From Seison nebaliae (taxonomy: Eukaryota; Rotifera; Pararotatoria; Seisonacea; Seisonidae): DNA of 51,955 nucleotides. Location: contig JALJEE010001165.1 of the NCBI GenBank assembly GCA_023231475.1, forward strand, positions 1 to 51,955, in the 5' to 3' direction. Under the pieces are notes generated by a model that worked only from the letters and a program-made list of their open reading frames with translations, searched no databases and was not told the DNA's origin. A program made the position numbers and the translations under genes. Of the stretch, positions 22,097 to 35,886 are shown piece after piece. Each line of letters starts with the position of its first letter. Position 1 is the stretch's first letter.

Positions 22097-22726
22097 TTTT
22101 CAATTTTCTTTCAAAGTTTAATTAAACGGTTCAAATATTTTATGTCATATCTCTCGTTTAGAACTATAAAAAAACAGTTGAGTATATAAAAATAATTCAT
22201 TTTACTCTTCATACAACTGTTTAACTTAACTGTCATTTTAAGCATAAGTTCAATATTAAAATTTATGAGATAAAATAAAACTATGTCTATTGTTCGAATT
22301 ATTAATTTATTCGATTACAAAATAAGATTCTTACTTTGTAATGGCATGATTCGAATAATCAATACTTCAACGGTGCAAAGAACGTTTGTTTGTATAAAAC
22401 TATGTGAAGTCACTAAAAGAATTCAAGTTAACAATTATGTGTAGAGATTGGTAATATAAGGTTCTTGAAAAGTTCATCTTGTTATTCTCAAACCATGTGA
22501 GGAAATTTTAAATAAATTGTGCATTGGAATCTTTAAAAAACGAAAAAGGAGCCGAACGTTCGAATAAGATTCCGATGAAGATTGTTTAACATCATTAGTT
22601 TATAATAGTGGAGGGAAAAAGAAGAAGGATAATAAATGAAAAGTTAAGCGAGAAGAGCAAAATTAATTATTGGGAGAAACAACTCATAAAAATTGTTTGA
22701 TCAACAATTTCAAATCTACACCAACA
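22097..22726. promoter_or_regulatory. divergent upstream region of the Shisa-like gene and KDM4
   Basis: 630 bp between two start codons facing away from each other. It must hold both promoters and any leader exons. No specific element was identified. Confidence 0.4.
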
Positions 22727-25700
22727 ATGAAAAAAGATTCATCGTTTCGAACGATGTCTTCTCCTTATGGATTGAAAGTGCCGATATTTCGTCCCACAAT
22801 TCAGGAATTTAAAAATTTTCAAAAATATATTCAATTCATTGAATCATGTGCTGGACATACGGTCGGTCTGTGTAAAATAATACCACCGGACACATGGCAA
22901 CCCAGATTGAAATCGGAGACGAATTCTTCTATCATGAATATGAGAATTACGGCACCAATCGAACAAGTAGCAAGTGGAGGGAATGGAGTATTTCGTTTAT
23001 TGAATTGTGAACGACCATCATTGAAAGTGAAGGAATTGAAAGAATTATCTAATCGTCCCAAATATATGACTCCACATCATGTCAATTTTAGTCATCTAGA
23101 ATCGTTATATTGGAAACAGATCGTTAATCCAGCTCCAATTTATGGAGCCGATTTGAGTGGTAGTGTCACTGATATTGACGAGAAATATTGGAATATTCGA
23201 CATTTGCCATCGATGCTTGATGTGTTGGGAGAAGAGTATAACACAATGATCGAAGGTGTTAATACTCCATATCTCTATTTCGGAATGTGGAAAGCGTCGT
23301 TCGCTTGGCATACTGAAGATGTTGATTTGTATTCTATTAATTATATTCATTTCGGCGCACCTAAATCCTGGTATTGTATTCCTCCAGAATTTGGACGACA
23401 ATTTGAAGAATTGGCAAATCGACTTTATCCTGAAATGAAAAAGAATTGTTCAGCTTTCCTCCGTCATAAAGAATGTCTTATCAATCCGAAAATGTTGATC
23501 AAAGAAGGAATTCCATTCGCTAAATGTGTTCATTTGCCTGGTGAGATAATGATAACTTTCCCTTATTCTTATCATGCCGGTTTTAATCACGGTTTCAATT
23601 GTGCCGAATCTACCAATTTTGCGACGTTTCGTTGGATAGATTATGGTGTTCAAGCAACTCAATGTTTGTGTAAAGGTGATGCTGTTCGTTTAATGATGTC
23701 GATGTTTACAGATCGATTTCATTCATATAAGAAATTTCAATCAAATCACATTTATCGTTATCAAATCTACCTCAAAACCACAAAGGAGACAATTGGCAAT
23801 TTGGATAATGGACAAAATATGACAATGAAGAATGGAGAGAAATTGAAATTGTTTCAAGATTCTATTGACAAATTAATTCCCAACAGTCGTCAAATTAAAA
23901 AAGTTCAATCTAATTTGAAACGTTTGAAAGGATCGTTGAAAATTGATAAAGACAAAAATTTCACATTTTTCGATTATAAACGAATTGAAGAGAATTCACT
24001 TTATCAGCCACTTCGTTTCAACAATGCACAACAATCTTGCGAATTAACTTCTCCATTAAATTCGACGAACAGTTTAGAGAAATGTCCAATTATCGATTAT
24101 TTAATCAATTATATGGAGGACATTATTGAAGAATTCGATTTACGTACAACTCACAAATTGACATTTATCGATTATAAATCCAAATCAAAAAATATCAAAA
24201 CTTTCTTCGACCTCAATCAAACTGATCATCAGTTTGATATGGATGATTCTAATTTTTGGTTATGTCAATTTGACGATATTTTGGGTGGACAGAAACTAAA
24301 ATATATTATATCAAAAGACGGAATAACACCACAAGTCATCAATGCCATCATTTCTCCTATTCTCAAAAAATTTGTAGCTTATATGAACATTAAGAAATTA
24401 ATGTCAAATGGTCGAATTAATCGAATGTGTGAAATTCAGACTAAAACTCAACAATTATTTATGGATCAATTACAAAATATTTATCAAATAATTTTTGATC
24501 AAAAAAATGATGAATCGACGACGATCAAAAGGAAATCGGAAAGGAAATTTTTTGATATTTTTGAATTTCTGAAAAATTTATCGATCGATATTTATTCAAA
24601 AACGGATAATTCTCCGAAAGAGATTAATGAATTATCAAAAAACTTCCAATCAACTGGTGCAACAATTTATCCGGAACTTTTACAATTAAGAAAGTTGGAT
24701 CGGAAATCATTGAAATTATTAGATCGGAAAAATATGATAAATATCCGTCGTCAAATTCATGATGTTTTATTATCACCAATTTATCCACATTGTAGTATTT
24801 GTGTTTGGTTCAAACCCAGAGTGTTACCTGTTTATTCTTCCATCAATTTAGAGGAGGAAGAAAAAATGAAAAAAATGATCGTTAATTTTGAGACTTTGAC
24901 ATATTTAGATAATTTGATATATCAAAACAATTTGATCCATTCGTCTAAAGTAAAAAATCTTCCACTGACTGATCGATTGAGACGTTGTGATAATTGTCAT
25001 GTCATTTCACATGAATCATGTTGTAAATTTTATGATGAAACATTGAACGGTGAGAATGATGGAAATAATAATTATTGTAATTTATGTAGTGCAATGATGG
25101 AAGATGTAGAATCGATGATTATAACTGATTTCAATTGTTATATTTGTCAATCGAATCATTATGGAGAATTAACTGAATTGATTTTCATTGATGAGAATCG
25201 ATTAGAAATAATAGATAAAAAATCATTTATTCATATAACTTGTGCAATAGCACACAATCAATATAATCCGATATCGGATGAATATATTTTTGAATTCCGA
25301 AAGAATAAAATTTATTTCAATACTCTCAATTTCTTCATGTTAATCAATGAGAAAATCACCACACAATTGACGAGCAGTGCCGTTATCGGACGACAAGTTC
25401 TGTTGTTAGAAAGATCATCAGACACGTCATCACAAGCTGCGAAGAAGATGTTGAATAATTATGTGAAAAAATGGTTTTCTGTCGATACGAGTTCCGGTGA
25501 AGTAGATATTAATGAGACATTCAATCGAATTGTGTTGGAACCGAGACATTATAAAAAATTCGAAAATGATTTATCGACTAAACAACAAGAATTAAAATGG
25601 GATTATTTCGTTGGTAGAAGAATTTTACAATGTATCGATTTTATTGATGAGACATTCGATAAAGAGAAATTGATATCAAAAAATAATGTGAATAAAATGA

Positions 25701-28621
25701 ATGAGAATAAAAGAGAATATGATAACGAGGAATCATATTGTTGTCGAGATTGGATGAAATATTTGGACGTGTTATTATATCGAGATTATCTCTCACAAGT
25801 TGAACGACAGAATGGAAATAATGTGAAATTTAATGAAGAGAAGAATGAGAAGAATTTTATTAATGAATTTGAACGAGAATCCATCGAATATATTCAAACA
25901 TCATCATTACAGAATGTTATCGATCAACAATCATCAGTGAATGAAAAAGATAAAAAATATTGTAGGAAATGTTTCTGGAATCGATTTAATCATTTATGTG
26001 GAAAATTGAAATATATGTTGACATATAACCAATGTATTTATTGTTCGGAATGTGATGGAGATAAATCGATTCTTGTTCAATTGAATGAAAATGAAGAAAT
26101 GGCCGAAACTTTCCTCGTTTTTGCTATTCAGATATTTGTTGGTGTTCCATTTAATAATGAATTATCACAACTTTATTATCAACGAGAGAATTTACATCCA
26201 TATAATATTTTCATTACATTTCATGATCATCAACCATTTAAATTTAATTCACATAAATTATTCCAATTATTGAAATTTGGAAACGGAATAAATTGGAGGG
26301 AATTATTCTCTATTCACAATTGGTTGTTTCCTTTATGTTCATGTCGAATTAGTCGTTGTATGAATCATTTCCATTTTCAATGTCTCGCAGTCAATGGATC
26401 GATAAGCGAATTCCACAAATGGCCACAACGTGTCACTCATTTATGTGATTTTCATACAACATATTTCATGGAAACTGCATTTCTTTCCAAAGAAATTATG
26501 AGAAGAATTCCATCGTTAAATATCGGAAATGATGATATCACTGTTCAATTGCTGGAGAAGAATTTCAATCAATCGTTACAATTGAAGAGACATGAACGAA
26601 GTCTTTTCCTCAAAGATTCCTTCAATCATCTCCTTCAATTATTCATCAATAGTCGACAGTTTGAAGATCAGAGCAAACCATTAATTCTTTTACATTCCAA
26701 TCAATCATTTCATATGAACTTTAATGAATTTTTAATTAATCATCAAAATCGATTAATATCAATAGAAGGATCGTCGTTGAAAGAGAAGAAGATTGAAGGA
26801 ACAATTCAAAATAATCACGATTGGATTCTCATTGATGATTTGGATAATATGGAGAAATTACCTGAATTGGTTATTGGAAATCGAATATATGACGATAATT
26901 TGACAATTATAGGAAGGAAACGTCTAGAACAAGAAAGAGAATCAATAATCGATACGAGATTGATGTATAATTCCAAATTCAAATTGAAGAAATTTTTCTT
27001 GAAAGACAAATTGAATAAGAATAATTTCGTCCAATATTCAAAAAATGAGTCAGTTCAGTTTTATGGAAAGAACATTATGGAACTCTTCTTATCAAAGAGA
27101 CGAGATTTGGAGAAAGTGAAATTCGATGAAAAATTTACAGGAAGAATTATCGATTTTAGTCTGTTAGTTAATTGTGTTATCGAATTGGGAAACGGAACAT
27201 ATTCATCCAATTTATCAGTTGATAATATTCATTCAATTAATCGTCGATGTCTTTTAGATAATGGAGAGGAAGCAATTTCATTCAATATTCGGAGAAATAA
27301 ACAAATAATAGAAGAATTGAATCGAAAAGAAAATTCAGAATATTTCAATTTAAATAATTATCAAACAATTATCGAAATTGAAGGTCAAAATGAATTTGTG
27401 GATCGTTTGAGGGGAATGAGAGAATTATTCCATGAGAAATATTCGAATAATCTTCGAAGATTCATTCCGAAGAAAAATGATCATATCCAAATCAGATGTG
27501 AAGATAATTATTTGGACGGACAATTCCTTCATCTGACCTTCTCACCCGTTGCATTAATTGAAACGAAAACATGTGAAGAATTTATGGTTGTCAAATGTTT
27601 TGAATTGGAGAAATCGGTTGAAAATATATATGTTGAAATAGACTTAGTGAAAGATGATTCTATGTCGGAAATTATTCAAATTGACAGTTCTTCTTCCGAG
27701 ACGGAAAAGTTATGTGAAGATGAGAAGTTTATGGAAAGTTTCGTTAAAGAGAAACAGAATAAATTGAAATTGATGCAATCAGAAAAGAAGAGGAATAAAT
27801 TGTTCAGAAAATCGTCAAAAATGGTTCAAAAAAATGATAATTTCTTTTCTTCTTCGGGGGAGGAGGAGGAGGAGGAAAAAAAGAAGGGGGAAACTTTTAT
27901 CAATAAGAAAAGACCACCGAGAAAAGTGGATTTGGTGGACAATTGGAATGGATATGTTCAATTATCAGAAAATCGACAACATGAGTTGAAGAATAAACCT
28001 AATATCGAATTAGTGAAAGTTGGACGAATGACGAATGACAATATGGATGAACATGATAAGAAGATTCGAGATCTTCCCACCGTTCCTTTGAGAAGGAGAA
28101 AAGATGAGCAAAATTTCATCAAATCAATCTCATCAGTTGTCGATGATAATTCTTCATTAATCCAACGGACGAATGAATTAAAGAAATCGATTTCTGATGT
28201 CAATTCAATGTCATATAATCACAAGAAAACGGAAGGTCCACTACGATTCATAAGAGATATTTATACTGGTGAACAAATTTTAAAAAGTGAAGATGATCGT
28301 AAGAATGATACTAAATCTATTATGAATTCGTTAAAAGTGACGAGTGAAATTATTCAATCTAATGAATCGTTCATTGAACCGAATCGAAGTCGGAAAAAGG
28401 AAAATGAACAAACATTCACAGAAGTGGATCGATTAAAAAGAAGAAGAATGGATGACAGATTGACAGAGAGAACTTGTAAATTTGAGAATAATATGAATTA
28501 TGGGAAAGAAATGGTACATCAAGAAAGAAGTATCGGTCAATTTAGTGACTTAGATGATGACGGATTGAGTGACTCGACAGATAAGATTGATGGAAATTCG
28601 TCTTATCCGAGTAACGTCACA

Positions 28622-28657
<36 letters not shown>

Positions 28658-29596
28658 TGGAATAATCAGAATAATGTAAATGATTGGAATTGGAGAGGAA
28701 TTAACGATATAAAACCATTGATAAATCGGAACGAACATAATTATATTCATGATGTAACGTTATCTTCAAATGAATCACATTCTGCATTTGGATCTTCTTA
28801 TGACACTCAACGAACTGAAACGAACTGTGTATCGAATTTCGAATTGAATCCCATGATCGATTCTCACAATATGAATTTATATCGAAATTCTTCATCAGCT
28901 AATAATAATTTGAAAAGGATATTATATTCCACTGGAGAACCGATAAGGAAACCAATTTCTCTCTTATCGTCACCTCCATGTCGTATGGAGCAGAATAGAG
29001 AAAGAATGGAACCATTAATTAAACAACATCCGATGGATAAAGGTTATCCAAATTATATGTATCATCAAAATAATCAATCAATCACCGATATATCAACATC
29101 TTCTTTCATGAAAGTGCCTAACAATCCAAATAACTTTCAAAATGAATCTCCATATAACATACATAATAGTCCGCCCATATATCCAACAAATCCATCGCCA
29201 TATTTATTAAGAACAAAAAATCAAAATCTGATGAATAATGTAACTAATATCCCGAGATTGTGGCATTCGGAAAACAAGAATTTTCATAATTTCCAGCAAA
29301 ATCATCAAGTGATGGGGGATGATAATTATTCTCCTAATCGAAGTTTTCCCAATTCCCAACATAATGACAACATAACAAATTACCATTCTTTCACACAACA
29401 CAATTGGCAACAAAATCCACAAAATTATCAACAACAATTTCCGTCTCTCCAATCTCAACAAATAAACAAGAATAAGAGACAGAATATTTATCGGAAGAAT
29501 AAACGGAAACATAATAAACAAAATAATTTCAATCCATTTTACAAAGACAGCCAAAACCAAAATCAAAGACAGAACAATCCTTATAAACGGTTTTAA
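22727..29596 (+). CDS. Kdm4: KDM4-family histone lysine demethylase, intronless
   Basis: One open frame of 2289 codons from ATG 22727 (an in-frame stop lies just upstream at 22664; ATG 22754 is an alternative start). JmjN at about residues 17-55 (VPIFRPTIQEFKNFQKYIQF). JmjC has IEGVNTPYLYFGMWKASFAW, Fe(II) ligands His195 and Glu197 in WHTED, and His283 in YHAGFNHGFNCAEST. The KDM4 zinc site residues (Cys and His in NCSAFLRHK, CLC after QATQ) are present. Cys-rich PHD and extended-PHD segments run from about 690 to 1240. Two Tudor-like segments at about 1470-1512 and 1587-1645 match the KDM4 double Tudor in order. The last 600 residues are disordered with a poly-Asn run. Such enzymes remove di- and trimethyl marks from histone H3 Lys9/Lys36 using Fe(II) and 2-oxoglutarate. 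It is about twice the length of human KDM4A, and no introns are present although neighbours have many. Confidence 0.93.
28622..28657 (+). repeat. (AAT)n repeat encoding poly-Asn in KDM4
   Basis: Twelve or so AAT units encode an Asn homopolymer in the disordered tail. A length-variable microsatellite inside a coding exon. Confidence 0.8.
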
Positions 29597-29946
29597 ATCG
29601 ACATTGGCACATAATTCAACTCTCTACTTTATTCTCACTTTTACAAATTTTTTATTATCTTTTAATCACTTTTATAAATTTCATTCATATTTGAACTATT
29701 TTATATGTTTTCACTCATTTTCTTTTCTCATTTCTTGTTCGGTGATTTTGCGATTTATGGGGAAATTTTATTATAATAAAATTTTTATCTCATTTTCTTT
29801 TGATTGACTTTATTAAAGATATATAAAATAAGTTCGAACGAATAATAAGAGAATGAACAATAAATTTGAATAATATGAAAAGAAATTGGAAAAACGAAAA
29901 TAAATTGCTGGGAGAATTCCAGAAATTTGTTATGTCACGAAATTTT
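29597..29946. terminator. convergent 3' ends of KDM4 and the next minus-strand gene
   Basis: 350 bp between two stop codons. AATAAA at 29775-29780 would serve KDM4 and TTTATT at 29809-29814 (AATAAA on the minus strand) would serve the minus gene, so the two 3' UTRs probably overlap by tens of bases. No gene seen. Confidence 0.45.
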
Positions 29947-31235
29947 CTATATAAAAATGTTTCTACTTCCGTCAGGATTATGATGATGATTATTATTACT
30001 ATTGTTATGATTCAATAATGGAGCATTGGCACCGCCATTGTTCACTCCATTGTAGGCACCGTAAATGGCATATTTCTGAGAATAATTCTTCAAATCATTT
30101 CGATTCATCAGATGTTTGTCATCATTCGAATCTTCCATTTCATTATCGTTATTTGAATGATCATAAAATTTATTCTTCGCAAAATTGCTGGTCTTCTTTT
30201 CTTTCGAATTATTATTCTTCTTCAATTTCTTCGTGACAAATAAGACAAGTAGAACGATGACACCAATAATCATCAATGCTCCAACGCACAACAGAGCAAT
30301 GATAGTCGGTTTCTTCAGGAAAGGAATAAGAAATTTAAAAGAAAAAAATTCATCTTTTGTTGGAATTTGATGACGTAATAAATCATTTTCATCCATCATT
30401 TTATTTGCAGGATAAGTTGGATTTGATGTGGTTGGTGTAATGGATGAACTAGTAGTTATGTCTAGCGATGAAATCGAATTATCTTCATCCTTCACATTTT
30501 GGTACTCATCATCATCATCATCTGCCTCTTCCTTCTTCCTATTTGCATATTCTATTTTGAGTAGAAAAAAGGAAAAAGATTTGTAAAGAAAACAAAAGAA
30601 AGTTTATCGAATTCAGTTTGATTAGATAAAAGATGAAAACCGTTCTGAAATAAGAAGTAAGATAATTTATTCGTTGAATAAACACTCGAGGTTGTTGTGG
30701 TAGTGGTTGATGAGATAGTGGTAGAAGGTGGTAGAATTCGTTCATGCTTTATCGGATTGGTCATAATTGGTTTAATTGTATATTGTTGATTAACAATCGT
30801 ATTTCGTATTCTATTTGGGGGAGTTGTATACAATGGCTTATTGGGTAACATCTGATATGAAGGAGTTAAATCATCATATGAAGGAAATTTCTGGTTGGTA
30901 TTTGAAAAATTTTGTGATGGATTCTCTCCCGAAACATATGAAGGAAATTTTTCTATTCCACTTCCATATGCATCCTTCACATTATATTGGTAATTGTCAC
31001 CATTAAAAGAATTATATCCATAGTCTCCATATTCTGCATAATCTTCATAATCTAAAAATTCGATGAAATAAAATTATTGGCGGCAGACGGTTGGTGAACC
31101 TGCATTCGAATAGATTTGTTTGAAATCTTTCATCGAATGATCTTTTGGATTATTTGAGTATTGATTCGGTGCAGCTTTCGTGCACTCTTCATACAATATG
31201 AGAAGGAGAACGATAAATAATAATTTGATTCTCAT
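29947..31235 (-). CDS. type I membrane protein with Tyr/Asp-rich N-terminus (copy A), unknown family
   Basis: Three exons, 31235-31100, 31051-30686, 30551-29947 (1107 nt, 368 residues), introns 48 and 134 nt, both phase 1. Signal peptide MRIKLLFIVLLLILYEECTK. A Tyr/Asp/Glu-rich segment (DYEDYAEYGDYGYN) opens the second exon and could be a tyrosine-sulfation region. A repeated motif (GSGIEKFPSYVSGE, then TNQKFPSYDD) follows, then poly-Thr/Ser and poly-Asp. One transmembrane helix lies at about 249-274 (PTIIALLCVGALMIIGVIVL) and a Lys- then Asn/His-rich cytoplasmic tail of about 95 residues ends NIFI. Only one or two cysteines, so no disulfide-rich ectodomain. I do not recognise it. Architecture and exon phases match the gene at 35029-35886. 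Confidence 0.62.
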
Positions 31236-34200
31236 TCTCACCAATTTCTTTATAATAATGACAATATTTGGTTTCTCAAACGTTCTCGAATAATAAATTA
31301 AGTTTCATAAGAATTCTTATGTGAATATCTTACTAATAAGGAAACCTGCACATCTGATAATGAATAGGAAAGAAGTGATGTAAAAATGAAGATATTTAAT
31401 AAGTTCAATGAGATATCATACATTATGGAAATAGTATCAGGAAACACTTACGTAATATAAATAAAGTGAGAAAGTACGAGACATTTCAGTCAGCAAAACA
31501 CAAACGTTTCTTCTCATTCAACAATTTCTTTTTGAAATTGAATGATTCCTAGATGAAAATTGTCTTTATGACTTCCTTATGATAATAATTTTTGCTGATT
31601 TAATGAACGTTTAGTGACATCTCCCAAATATGTCGCAGTTTGGTTTTGATGGTTGAAAGAATGAGAAATAAGAATTCTACCATTTTATGAGATATGGTTG
31701 ACGACGACGTTCACAAGTACGTGGGAGAACCTCTTACTAGTTCGTCGTGAAAAGAAGAAGTGGAAAGAAGTGGAAAGAAGTTCAACAACTAATCTCTATG
31801 TTTTCCGATCGGCGATTATTCAAATCAAAATATTTTACATTCATCTTCACAATTAATTCAAGTGAACGATGTTGATGAATAATTTTACATATTCCAAATG
31901 ACTGTCGATTTAGAAAGAATCGATGTTGAACTTTAGATGAGTTGATGAGAATGAAGATTCATTTCTTCACTAATTTCATTAGGAGAAAGAATTTATTAAA
32001 AGAAATTATTCATACACTTCTTCAACGTTCTCTAGTCTCTCGACGAAACTAAAAGACGAAACAAGAAGAGTTCGATAATCTAAACAACATTTAAATGAAC
32101 TTTGTAATCGATTAGAATCTAAATAATAAAAAAAAAGATTCATATTTCCATTCGACATCTTCCATAAGCAGAATATCTGTACGTATGTGATCGATTGGCT
32201 GACTGATTGATTGTTCATTTATTTCATCACATTCTGTCCAGAACAACAACAACAATAAAGAATGGCGTTAAGAATGGAAGTGTCTATTATAATTTTATAT
32301 TGATTCCCCTAAAATAAAATGAGTTTCAAATAAAATTAGCCATTAACTTACATTGTTCACTCACGATTGTTATTAATGTTATTCTTAGTTAGTGGTAGAA
32401 TAATAGAAAATAAATTTCTTCAGAAGAACACCAAGGAGTAGACCTATTGATATTTCGGTTTTCCCTTCTTGAACATCGAACAGTTAATCGAAGAGAAAAG
32501 AAGGAAAATTATTGAAATTGACGAATTTCTAATGGAATATAAAATGGAAAGTAAATTTCTGTAAATATTTGTTATAGAATCTCTGTCGATTTGGATGAAG
32601 AATACTAATTATCACAAATTTGTGCCAATCGTCTAAAATCGAGATTAATTCTTCCCTATCGTACCACAATTTTCCTTCTAATTTCCACAACTAACGGAAA
32701 ACGAATACATTAACATTGGGAGGGATATGTGAAAGAGAATTTTCGTCAACATTTCCAAGTACAAATTTTTGGTTACCACCAAACGAGAATGGTGCTGTTG
32801 TACGTTTCTCATATAAAAATGGTAATTACTTTAGCTATATCCTTCATTTGATTCAGATTAAATTGCTATAAGCTACGCTAAGACTACGACGACCAATTGT
32901 TCTTTACTTTTACACTCCCTAATGAAATTTAGACACGAATACAGAAGAGACGGATTACAATTCCAATGACAGCTATAATAAACAAAGTGAATCAATGGAA
33001 ATGTTCCATTTCAATTAGCAGAAATCCGTTTTTTTCCTGCTTCTCCTCCAAGTGACTTCTCCAAGTCAATGTCATCGAAATAGTTCGTCGAATTGAAAGA
33101 AAATATTTTCGTCGTTCAAAAAAAAGATCGGTTTTTTATTGCAGTTACGTCATTGACTTGTTGACAATTCGGGCAGGAAACGGAATATTCTTGACACCTA
33201 ATAGAGAAATCTTATGATTGTAGTTTATATCAAATTATTGTACATTAGCAGGAAAGAAATGGATGAACGGAATTGAATGAAAAAAAAATCGGTTTTCATA
33301 CGGAAATTTTTGATGGATAAATAATTTGACATTTCTTCAACTTCATCGAACGAAAGAAAGAAATGAGTAAATGAAATTTGTGTAATTAAAAGATTTTGAT
33401 GAATTAATACTATTGGAATAATGATAGAAACATTAATGACCGTAAATGTAACGACAAAACAAATCAGACATAAAAAAGGAAAATTTATGGTATTAAAATT
33501 ATATGAAGTGGTTAGCTAGCTACCAGTTGCAAGTTGATAATGGTAAGACTTTCATTCATTCATGTTAACATTTCTTTTGTATCACACTATTATCAAATAT
33601 CATCGATATTCTCTGATTAATATACAATGTCTTTTCTATTATTTCTCCTTTTATTTATCGAATAAACAGCTGCATCCTTATCATTCGGGAGAGCAAAGAG
33701 AGAGAGAGAGAGAGAACACAAACCAATCTTTCTTTGGTACATGTTAATCTGTTCGTCTCTATCCTTAATAATATTCTTCGATTTCTTTCGATAAAATATA
33801 ATCGATTGACCGTTGGACAGAGGTCGTTTTCGGTTAAGTTGATAATTTCTTGGAAATGGAGGTAGATTGGAGAGAAGGTAAAGGGAAAGAGTGGATATGC
33901 TTCGTGGTGAGCAGAAAGGAACATCGAATAGTTAACAATGGAAGTTCATCGAAGTTAGATAGAGATGAAGAAATAAATGGATAAATGAAATGTCTTTCTA
34001 ATGGAAAAGTGTGTCGAAAGGAACGATTTCTTGAACGACAAATAGATTTCTTTTTCTACTACGATTGCCTGCGATATATATATCGATTTGGCTAACTCTA
34101 CCTATTAGTGACGGAAAGGCGATCGCATTAATATACAACTGAGTTTGCGGTTAAGAGCAGTGTGAGAATGTGATGAAAATTGTATGGAAAGGCCAACTCA

Positions 34201-35028
34201 TCATTCATGCTTAGTTTATTTTTATGTATATGAGCATGAACAATTTGAAGAGCGGAAACTGAAAATATCACATCTGCATAATTGAATAGACAGAAGAAGA
34301 ACAGCAGACGACCATTCTGCCACCAAGAGGGAGTGATTAATAATATTTCTTCTTTATTTGACAAATATTCAAATTTATTTTATTCTTTCCCCTCCCCACA
34401 AATAAATATACCGAACATTTACTATCAAAAGAAAAGAATTTATGTTTTACGGTTTATTGACAGGAAACATAGACTATGTTTGAAAAGGAAGAAATTTCTT
34501 TTAAACACTGACAACTCACTTAGACATTCATTCATCCATACAATTTCTAATTCACCTAAAGGCGATTGTGAGGTGAATAAAATAACTTCCGATTGATATT
34601 AGTTTCTCCCACAATTATCCAGTTTAAGAAGATTTATTTGGTCGATTGAGGAACCATCAATATGATAATCAACTTCTTTACAAATATCAGCTCTTTATTC
34701 CGTCTAACGTAAGAAATTCTTTTAGTAAAAATCCAAAGATTAAAATTCTCTTTTTCTTTTTCTCCATGTTCCATTTCCCGTTAATCTAATTACCATAAAT
34801 GGATTCGTCTGATGGAGGGCGAAGTTTGAGAACGATGAGGAACATATAAAAATAGTTTTGTATTAAGATAACGAATAAAAATTGATAAATGAAAGTAATA
34901 TTGATATTGGAAAATCTATGAAATTGCTTTTTCGCAAAATTTCTCAGAATTTTAACAAATTATGTGTGAAGTTGGGTATGACATTGGTGAAACATAGTAA
35001 GTACATGAGATGAAATTGGAAAACGGTT
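31236..35028. other. 3.8 kb intergenic, no gene recognised
   Basis: AT-rich, with short chance open frames on both strands. A GA microsatellite lies at about 33697-33715. It may contain the promoter of gene A and the 3' flank of gene B. No RNA gene or conserved protein exon seen. Confidence 0.5.
33697..33715. repeat. (GA)n microsatellite
   Basis: About nine uninterrupted AG units in non-coding sequence. Confidence 0.75.
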
Positions 35029-35886
35029 TTAAGAATTCATGCAAAACATTCTGCTGTCATTATCGATCAACGGATCCAGTCCGTCATTCAAATTCGATGG
35101 TAATTTACCTTTCGGTGTAACATATTCTACATTCGGTAACTTTTCGGTGTTATTATCATTATTTGTTGTCCTCTCCTTGCACCGGTGAATAACGAGGAAA
35201 GAAATTATTCCAAAGAATAACAAGACGATTCCCATAACGCCGCCAATGATCATATAAAATGTTGTTGGACTCATGGTTTGGTTCGTGGAATTGGGAATTT
35301 GATTAAAATCGTTTTGTGAAGTAGAAAAGTTTTTATTTGGATACGTTCCATTAGTTGAGGTATTTGAATTGTTCTCTGAAGTTGGTTTCGTGGTTGTCAA
35401 TATTGAAAGTGAATCATCTACATAATAAATTAAGTCAATTAATTTAATGGAATAATATCACGTTTTTGTTTCTTCCGACATGATGAAAAGTAAGTAGTGG
35501 ATTTAAGGAAGAAATCGATCGATTAAATCATTCTTTCAATCGAAACGATGGTTGATTTAATTAAAAAGTTCCATTTGACGTAAAGGTAATAATAATAAAG
35601 TATATAATAACTTGAAACTGGTTGAATTTTATTATTATCAGGCAAACGTGTTCCATTGATATCAGTGTATGTCAGGTAAATATCAGGAATATAATATTCG
35701 AAGTCATCCATCGGTTCGTAATATAACGTATAATCGTTGTAGTCTGTATTGATCGTTGAAATTAGTTAGTGAAATGGAAATAGAGAAAGAATAATTGTAA
35801 CTTGAATTTTTACCCGCAATTACGGTAATTGAACAAATGACTATTATGCAACAAATTTTTAAATAATTCGATGTGAAAAAAAACAT
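35029..35886 (-). CDS. type I membrane protein with Tyr/Asp-rich N-terminus (copy B), unknown family
   Basis: Three exons, 35886-35814, 35743-35612, 35417-35029 (594 nt, 197 residues), introns 70 and 194 nt, both phase 1. Signal peptide MFFFTSNYLKICCIIVICSI. The second exon opens DYNDYTLYYEPMDDFEYYIP, an acidic Tyr-rich segment like that of the gene at 29947-31235. A Thr/Ser/Asn-rich stalk with several N-glycosylation sequons leads to one transmembrane helix at about 121-145 (TTFYMIIGGVMGIVLLFFGI). A 50-residue cytoplasmic tail ends MFCMNS. Same order of parts and same intron phases as copy A but much shorter. Sequence identity outside the acidic segment is low, so paralogy is inference. No known family recognised. 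Confidence 0.6.

Noticed and set aside
33655-33924. 89-codon minus-strand frame with Leu-Ser repeats
   Set aside because: Produced by the GA microsatellite.
34128-34596. overlapping 78- and 104-codon frames on opposite strands
   Set aside because: No family signal or splice context; length compatible with chance in this composition.
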